A DNA stretch of 64,000 bases from Cylicocyclus nassatus (taxonomy: Eukaryota > Nematoda > Chromadorea > Rhabditida > Strongylidae): the NCBI GenBank assembly GCA_958299035.1, contig CATQJL010000112.1, positions 852,123-916,122 of the forward strand, read 5' to 3'. Position 1 is the first letter of the stretch. Every line of letters starts with the position of its first letter. Positions 57,061 to 64,000 of the stretch are shown here, piece by piece. Under the pieces are notes generated by a model. That model did not search any database, had not been told where the DNA came from, and saw only the letters and a program-made list of their open reading frames with translations. The translations under genes were made by a program, and so were the position numbers.

Positions 57061-57239
57061 AAAATTTTTTTACAAGGCTAATTTGAATTTTTAAAAATTA
57101 TTTTAATTATTTACAAAAATAAACAAGTCACTTGCACATTTTTATAACCCATATAAGTAACTTTCAAAAATTTCCCGACCCATTCTCGGGGGAGGGGGGC
57201 GCCTCCCCCCCCCCCGCCCCCCCCCTCGGTACGCCACTG
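57060..57239. mobile_element. CAGTGGCGTACC repeat end, opposite orientation to the 2391 copy
   Basis: It runs from AT-rich sequence (TAAACAAGTCACTTGCACAT) through C tracts to CCTCGGTACGCCACTG, then TATATA. It is the reverse complement of 2391-2580 with few changes. Confidence 0.62.
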
Positions 57240-57643
57240 ATATATATATATATATATATCATACTCTTTAATAAAGCGCAGGCACCCCCATCTGACGTCA
57301 ATGTCGGTCTGTTCGTGCCACTTTTGCTTTGTTTACCCTGTGCTCTATGATGCTCCATGTACCCCCCCCCCTGACCTGCACTTTAACACTGCCCTTTTTG
57401 TACGTGATCTTTGCCGTTAGACTGTCTGTCTTCGGTTTTGTTTATCAAGGTTCCTCATCAGCCCAGAGCAGTCAAAAGCCACCACAACACTGTAAGCGGT
57501 GAGATCGATTAGTCTCATCTCTGCTTCTACAAACTCGCTTTATTCCAGCTATCAAGGTTGGATTCAATATCCAAGTGCAACGACAGGTAAGGCATATTTC
57601 TTTTGTTGATAAACCCATCTCTCACAAGCACATAAGTTATCTT

Positions 57644-57668
57644 AGCAGTGGTATCAACGCAGAGTACT
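57644..57668 (+). other. Internal SMART-type adaptor
   Basis: AGCAGTGGTATCAACGCAGA plus GTACT equals 25 of the 26 bases at the start of the window. Both sides are ordinary AT-rich sequence. It marks an artificial junction or a read artefact carried into the assembly. Confidence 0.93.
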
Positions 57669-57669
57669 C

Positions 57670-60170
57670 GAACTTCATCGTTCCTGTGATTGTTTATGAC
57701 TTTCACATTGCTCTCAGAGCAATAAAATTCAAGCCAGAGCGCACCAAACATATGAAATCTCATTTTTATAAAAAAATCTTTCATTTGTATATTGCATCAG
57801 ATTCGAGGCTTCGACAATTGCTTCAAAGTTCTTTGCATTGGGAAAAGCCAAATGAAATTTTCGAAAACTAAAAATAAAAGTACTACATAAACAATATATT
57901 AATGCTGTCTCTTTTGAGAAGTTTACGCCTCAAACAGAAAAGATTTGAGAGGGCGACAGTTGATGCGAATTTTCATGACAAGAGACGATAAAATTCTTTT
58001 TCAGATTAGCAGTTTCTTTTGCGAGAATCGAAATTTGAGAAATATTTTGAGTTTTTTTTGTAGGCGACTCCATTTCTGATGTAACCGCACAGAATTCTCT
58101 TTTTTCACCAAAAGGACTTTTTTGATTAGATCATTCCACATTTTCAAAACGATCATCTTTTATCCGGTCATATTTTAACGATCTAAAGATTATGGTATGT
58201 ACATTCTGCGCCAACAGTGTTCAAGAATTCAGTCGCGTTAGCTTAACACTATCAAATCGATCGAAAAATGGGTTATTTTAGTTTTCTGGATAAAACGATT
58301 CGCAAAATTACTAACCGCTGTCTCACACTATCTGCGATTGTGTCATCTGAATCTGGACGTTCAAATGTTCCTGGGCACATGAATTTACAGTTGTTGCACT
58401 GTTCCATGAATCAGAAAGAAATAAGTAACCTTTTTTCTACTTCTAATGGGTTGCAGTGGAAAACTTTCTTTTAGATTACTCACAATTTATTTCAAACGTA
58501 AAACTGATCGTTTTTTTGAATAGAACATTTCACAGTTGTGCTCAAATATCATTTTCTCTATTATATCCGTGAATACCCAAAGATTATGGTGCGAATGTTA
58601 GATCAAAGAGTTTGTCTAAAGCTGCCTTCCATTTTTTCTGCTAACCTATCTCAGCAAGAAAGTTGAAGTTATCCGAATTCCTGCATCAAATGCTTAGTAT
58701 ATATTTTTATCTCAGATAAACTGCATTAAATCTGCTTTCAAAATTTCTCGCGAATACTTTTACTTTCTTTGGACAATCTTTGTCTAAGAGGATTTTTTTC
58801 AATGAGCATTTTGTTTGAAGTGCCTATGATTCCAAAAAAAAATTGTCAGGTATTAAGCAGAACAGTTGCCGTAATTCAAATCTCAAGGGCATTACTTCTC
58901 ACAATTGTCGACACTAATCTGCTCACTCAAAAGCGACTTCATTCTGGGTTTTTAGCGGTAATTCAAGAACAGCTTTGATCGTGCAAGCTTTGTTGTTGGA
59001 CAGCGCTTCAGTATTTCTTCAGAAAACATTGTTAATTTTGTGCAAGAGATCGTGATTGATACGAATTCGTTAGGTGTTTATATCTCTGAAAATTGCAACA
59101 TGCCATTCAGAAAGTCTTCACAAACAGCATCCATTCTGCAATTGTCTACTACTCAAAAGTTGTAAAAGAGTGCATTTTAGTCCATCATAGTTTTCACTGT
59201 GCGCCTCAAAAAACTAAAGAATTCGCGCTTTCTAAAGATCTTACTTTTTTTGAACTAATTTTGTGAGTATTTTTTCTACATCAATGTATGAAAATTTTTT
59301 GTTCAAATTTCTTTTCTAATGCAATTTTCGAAAGAGCTGTAAAAACAGTCTATCCAGAACCCAAGCTTTTTATGTGTCATGTGCTCTTTAAATGTGAACA
59401 TTGCACAACCTCAAAATTATGTAAAGAGCGGAGACTTGCTTAAGTGAGCAGCTAAAAGCGTAAACTCGCATGATAGGTCATTTAAAATATTTGAATCGGT
59501 AGTTTGCTAATAATGAGATCACCAGAGAAAGGAGTGGATTTTGGAGCACTTCTTTATGAATTGCAGGCGTGTTGGACAATTTGGAAAGTTCTTATGAAAC
59601 GCGATTGAGATTTTGACAGTAAAATTTCTTGAGGAGGAGGAGGAATTTTGACGCTTCTAAAGAGTACTTTGTGAAGAGGAAGAGGAAGTATTTGGATTTG
59701 CAATAGATTTTCTAGATCTGATAGTTTAAATGTTGGCTAATTTTTAAGGAAGTCAATTTGTTTCTCGCTATTTTAAGTTCGGAAAGAGATAAGAGTAGTC
59801 TGACATGGGAATGGTCAGAAATCGAAGTTGCCAGTTTAGACAAGCTGCATATCATTACATGCAGCATGAAAGGTGACTTTGAATCCATATTCCACATCTG
59901 CGCGCCTTTGTGGGCGAAGTTACTAGCCGTTGAAGGTCGTTAATTTGCTAAGAAATCGTGCATGAAAAGCGCAAACTTGGCAGAACAGAGTCATGTTTTA
60001 CTTGATGCTGGGCCACACTCATAAACTTCATCCACGTATGCGCTAAGCAGATAAGGAGTACTGATTCCAAACCAACGTTTATCGCTGCTTTGAATGGTTG
60101 GCAGCTTGCTTCGATTGGCCACATCGACTTCTGACATTTCCCATGTGAGTAAGAACTTTTGGGAGTAGAG
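57670..60170. other. AT-rich region, no gene recognised
   Basis: No transposon ends, domains or splice structure that I can support. The words AAAGATTATGGT recur at 58186 and 58576, hinting at an old local repeat. Confidence 0.4.
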
Positions 60171-60611
60171 GTTATAAAAAACCTTGGGGAGTGAGGGGGG
60201 GGGGGGGAATCATTCAGTGGGTGTGAAACAGGGCCCAAGTGGGGAGAGTGCACGTGGCTTATAAAACTTTGCCGGTTTTGAGCGCTTGCTCCTGGGCAAA
60301 AAGGAGTTAAGGGGGGGGGGGGAGGGAGCAATCCTCAAAGAAGTCGGATAGTAAAACGCTATGCAAAACTCGAGTATCTGTAAAGCAAAGAAAGGAGCGA
60401 TGCAGCTTGAAGAAGCTGGGAGGAAGCGTCGTAATTCTGTTGTCACTTTTGATAAGAAAATCGAAATCTTCTAAAGCAGGAGATCTATGACTATGATGAC
60501 TTCTGGGGTCGTTACGTTTTTGAATCCGTGCCATGCGTTTAGCTACGAAAAGATTCGCTAAAAATCTTTGAAAAGGTCTAATTTTAGTTACATCCTACTT
60601 CACACACACAG

Positions 60612-60648
60612 CCAGTCCAAAGCGCCGCGAAGCGGCGCTTTGGACTGG
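60612..60648. repeat. 37-bp perfect hairpin, family copy 3 (paired substitution)
   Basis: The arms CCAGTCCAAAGCGCCGC and complement, loop GAA. Relative to copies 1 and 2, one T-A pair has become C-G on both arms, so pairing is kept. Left flank CACACACAG as in copy 1. Confidence 0.9.
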
Positions 60649-60664
60649 TATATATATATATGTA

Positions 60665-60985
60665 CTAGCTGGCTTACCCGGCTCCGCCGTATCCGGACCA
60701 AACTTGGCACACATACACTTCGGGCCCCGGCGGATGTCACAGTCCACTTTTCGTTATCGATCGATGTCGATTTTACCGATTTTTATCGATTTTTTTGCAG
60801 AGTTCACCTACAGGGCTAGGAGTTGGCACAGGGGGGGAGGAAGTGAGCATGGGGATTCCGAATACAATATTAGTTTTCAGAATTATCGATTACTTTTATT
60901 GATTTTATCGATTTTTTGTAAATTTTGACATGCGAGGCTGGGATTTTGCACAGGGGGGTAATCGAGCATGCTGATCACCCCCCTT
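60665..60985. mobile_element. Helitron copy H12 with the same rearranged end as H11
   Basis: A CTAG terminus (60665-60668) followed by CTGGCTTACCCGGCTCCGCC joins directly to the + strand family block (CCGGACCAAACTTGGC). Modules follow up to GCTGATCACCCCCC, where another element begins. Confidence 0.72.
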
Positions 60986-60987
60986 GG

Positions 60988-61940
60988 GGATTCGGCTATC
61001 CGGGCCCCAAAATTTTTTAGTCATGGATTTGGTTGAAACTTGGCCCAGAGGGGTTATCTGACATGCTGATCACGAATATCACATTTTCTCGGCAGGAAAA
61101 CGCCTCCCTGCCGGGTTACGGTAGGTATACGGTGGGGGTTAAAATCGTAGATTTTGCTCAAAATCGGTCTAGGTGAGTTATTCGGCCCGCTGATGCTGAA
61201 TATCACATTGGTTTCGTACCGTAGCGTCATTTTCTTGGGTTACGGTGGGTATACGGTAGGGGGTCAAAATCTCAAAATCCGCTGTAACCTCGCACAGAGG
61301 TGTTATTCGACATGCTGATTAGAAATGTCACACTTTCTCCACACGAAAACGTCTCCCTGCATGGTTACGGTAGGTTTACGGTAGAGGTCAAAACTACAAA
61401 ACGGAAATGTATCTATCCCCTGTGCTTTGCATAGGCAAAAGCCGTAGCAGGGTGTGTAGCGCGCGGCGGTGGTCGGGTGTTCAATAACTCACGATTGTCC
61501 GGATCGCCGTACACGCGTTTTAGGCAGAACTATGTTTTACACCCGTTACCGTGTAGCTACCGTAACTCGAGAAAATGACGCTACTGTTCAAAACCAATGT
61601 GATATTTGGCATCAGCGGGCCGAATTACCCCCTAGGCCAAGTTTCAGCGAAATCCGTGATTTTGGCCCCTTGCCGTATACCCACCGTAACCGCACAGGAA
61701 GGCGTCCTCACGCGGAGAAAACGTGATATTCGTGAACAGCATGCCAGGTAACCCCCCTGAGCCAAGTTTCGGCCAAATCTACGATTTTGACCCCCTACCG
61801 TATATCTACCGTAACCCGGCAGGGAGGCGTTTTCCTGCGGAGAAAATGTGATATTCGTGATCAGCATGCCAGATAACCCCTCTGGGCCAAGTTTCAGCCA
61901 AATCCATGACTAAAAAATTTTGGGGCCCGGATAGCCGAAT
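60988..61940. mobile_element. 950-bp palindromic element with GGTTACGGTAG subrepeats
   Basis: The ends TCGGCTATCCGGGCCCC and complement, then TTTTTTAGTCATGGATTT and complement. Within each arm the word GGTTACGGTAGGTATACGGT recurs two to three times with CATGCTGAT. The GGGCCCGGATAGCCGAATA end also occurs at about 45600 and 46100. Confidence 0.72.
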
Positions 61941-62378
61941 AGCGCCGGGCGCGAATTTCAAACGCAAGACACAAACAATCAAATGGCTTCTTTACAGCGC
62001 ACAAACCATCACATGACGAATTTTTGCTATTATACAGTATTACTCCAAACCATATTATGTAAAAGGGTTCAAGAACTTGTGTCTTAATACTCGTTTCCGA
62101 ATTTGTTGGTTTTTAGACCAACATCAAACCAATTGGGTTGGTTCGGAGCATGAATATCGGGAATTCACATAACTTTTGGACCTTGATTTGGGCGATTAGA
62201 ACGCTCAAAAATCTATCATATGGTGGACAGAGCGAAACAAACCACTGCCTCTCCGCTTTTTTTAGCCAAATTCAGCATGAAGTTACACACTAGTAAATAT
62301 CGCGCTCCAATCACATGAGGCGTCCTTTGAACTATGCGGCGAAAAATGCAGATTGTCGAGGTCACAGATTTGGTTGGC

Positions 62379-62493
62379 TTAGGGTTGTTTCATACTGCAG
62401 TCGCTGCAGCTACTGCAGTCATTTGGGGGCGGGCAAAAGATATCGATCGATTGACTGCCGTTGCTGCAGCGACCAGTATGAAACAACCCTTAA
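62379..62493. mobile_element. Small MITE, left part of a nested cluster
   Basis: The arms TTAGGGTTGTTTCATACTG and complement enclose CTGCAG-rich inverted words. It abuts the larger inverted repeat that follows. Confidence 0.68.
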
Positions 62494-62976
62494 GGCCCTG
62501 GCCAGACTTCGCACAAAAGCGCGCAAAAGCGCCCAAAAGCGCGCAAAAGCGCCGGAACGCCCCCCTCCAAGCCTGCACCATCAAGTTAGGCGTGAATAAA
62601 TGTGCACGTGCGCATCGACGGTGAGCTCACACCAAAAATATTATTTTACGCCTCCGAACGAAATCTCGTTATTTCGCTCAAATCGTCCTTTGCTTCCATC
62701 GCCGCATATTAGGTGAGTCTTTCATGGCTTTTCTCTTTCTCTGCCTAGTTTTGGCTCTGCGCTTTTTTTGCGAAATAACGAGATTTGGTTCGGAGGCGTA
62801 AAATAAAATATTTTTGGTGTTTGGTGTGAGCTCACCGTCGATGCGCACGTGCACATTTATTCACGCCTAACTTGATGATGCAGGCTTGGAGGGGGGCGTT
62901 CCGGCGCTTTTGCGCGCTTTTGGGCGCTTTTGCGCTCTTTTGCGTGCTTTTGTGCGAAGTCTGGCCAGGGCCTAAG
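62490..62976. mobile_element. Inverted-repeat element with about 185-bp arms
   Basis: The outer ends AGGCCCTGGCCAGACTTCGC and complement, then a CAAAAGCGCG tandem stretch and ACGGTGAGCTCACACC. The arms close at CGAAATAACGAGATTT around a spacer of about 90 bp (62680-62769). The uninterrupted target family is visible at 63515-63720. Confidence 0.78.
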
Positions 62977-63395
62977 AGGTTTTCAACATTCTGGACAAAT
63001 GGTACCATACTCAATGACGGAGCCTTTATTCAACTCAGAGTGTTTTTCTTTTGCTTTTTTGTTATATCAGATGTCCCAAAATGCTTTTTTCGCTTTTTTT
63101 ATTGTCAATTTGATTGAATAAAGATTTTCCCAAAGACTTTTACGCCAAAAGGGACTTCGTGAATTTCTGCGAAGTCATGGGGGACTTCGTTTCAGAAATG
63201 CTCCAAACCAACGCGTGCCGAGCCTTTATGGTATGCATGGAAAAAACCGTATTAACGACAAATGTGTAACATTGAGTTCAAATCAAACAAAAAAGGAAAA
63301 GCTGCAAAGAGCGAAGAACATCCCAAGCAGTTAACGTGTTTACGCTCCGATGCGGTCATTTTTCATGCTTACGAACATGCATGCACCACACTTGC

Positions 63396-63512
63396 TTAAA
63401 GGCAGCGTCCAGGCAGATCTGGATTTATGGGGCTTTTACGTGGAAAGTACTTTTGGGGCTTTAACTAAGGCACTGCCCAAGCGGCAGCTCAGGTAGTGCT
63501 CTAATGGCTGAG
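63396..63512. mobile_element. Truncated TTAA-type MITE
   Basis: TTAA, then AGGCAGCGTCCAGGCA and the first arm of the 49592 family (GGGGCTTTAACTAAGGCACT). Cut off at about 63512, where another repeat starts. Confidence 0.75.
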
Positions 63513-63514
63513 AT

Positions 63515-63826
63515 ATGTGGCGAAAAATGCATCGCAGGATTGTTGAGGCTACAGATTTGGTTGGCCTAGGAGAGTCTCGACATTCCCAGCATCAAAATGG
63601 TACTATACCCAATGGCAGAGCCTTTAATCGACTCGAAATGTTTTCTTTTTGCTTTTTTTTATATCACATATTTCAAAATGCGCTTTTTTCGCTTTTTTGT
63701 TGCTATTTTGGTTGAATAAGGGTTCCCTACTGATTTTCACGTCGAGAGGGACTTCGTAAATTTTCGCGAAGTCATGGGGGACTTCGTTTCCTAAAAACCT
63801 CCAAACCAACGCGTGCCGGGCCCTGA
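63515..63826. repeat. Dispersed repeat ending in the hAT CAGGGCCCGGCACG terminus
   Basis: It begins GTGGCGAAAAATGCATCGCA and includes GACTTCGTAAATTTTCGCGA near its end. It closes CGTGCCGGGCCCTG at 63826, the inverted terminus of the 23295 element. A second copy spans 62333-63225, split by the inverted-repeat cluster. Together they are longer relatives of that hAT family. Confidence 0.65.
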
Positions 63827-64000
63827 AGCTAGACTCAAATCTACTTCTCTTCAACTTGTTGGTGAGCGCATTGACGTTTGCTGAAATAATTTCATTTTGA
63901 ATTTTGTCACTCTCGTGTCAGGCCCTGATGGGAGCTCGAAGGTGTACTGAATGTTACCTGCTGTACTGCGTTTATCTATTTCAAAGACTGGGTGTTTACT

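Noticed and set aside
62315..62624. Alanine/lysine-rich frames with repeated KARKSAQKRAKAP
   Set aside because: Produced by the CAAAAGCGCG tandem stretch in a transposon arm. The mirror frame exists in the other arm.

Overview
This is a stretch of a eukaryotic, animal genome, most likely a nematode. It is repeat-rich and gene-poor. The only host gene I can name is the 3' end of par-6, the PDZ-domain cell-polarity scaffold, on the + strand at about 2.9-3.7 kb. Its exons are joined by a 54-bp and a 372-bp intron with TTTTTCAG / TTTCTAG / TTCTTTAG acceptors, a style typical of nematodes; that placement is inference. Nothing bacterial or viral was recognised. The sequence begins with a SMART-type amplification adaptor, and the same adaptor recurs at 57.65 kb. 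This suggests a PCR-amplified long-read library with adaptor left in the contig.

Layout. 0-2.4 kb: two TA-flanked mariner-like non-autonomous elements, the second carrying a nested TTAA-flanked MITE, then the G-rich end of another repeat that lies in the intron upstream of the par-6 exons. 2.9-3.7 kb: par-6. 3.7-9.8 kb: flank with a degenerate GC-rich repeat, a 1.3-kb inverted-repeat element carrying two tRNA-like pol III heads, and a near-perfect 156-bp palindromic MITE. 9.8-16.3 kb: a short non-autonomous Helitron abutting a decayed autonomous Helitron on the - strand (N-terminal repeat domain, Rep with HUH and two-tyrosine motifs, Pif1-like helicase). Its promoter-side region has facing TATA/GC-box signals and two tandem repeats. 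16.8-22.8 kb: a nested stack of Helitron copies interrupted by a TA-flanked element, a short LTR retroelement (itself split by an element with an 8-bp target duplication) and a 216-bp MITE. The stack also holds a local duplication with an offset of about 3.5 kb.

22.8-37 kb: a non-autonomous hAT with a perfect 8-bp target duplication, a long-inverted-repeat element, several foldbacks and mostly anonymous sequence. 37.5-39.5 kb: a strongly degenerate 2-kb minisatellite whose core resembles a Helitron-like 3' hairpin found just downstream. 40-64 kb: more MITEs, Helitron copies on both strands, tandem duplications, a 950-bp palindromic element and a nested inverted-repeat cluster.

Functionally, the decayed Helitron is the only element with recognisable coding capacity for its own family. 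The short copies share its 3' terminus and presumably used that kind of machinery. Most long reading frames in the window are chance frames through inverted repeats. Many poly-G/poly-C tracts of about 9-14 nt occur throughout.
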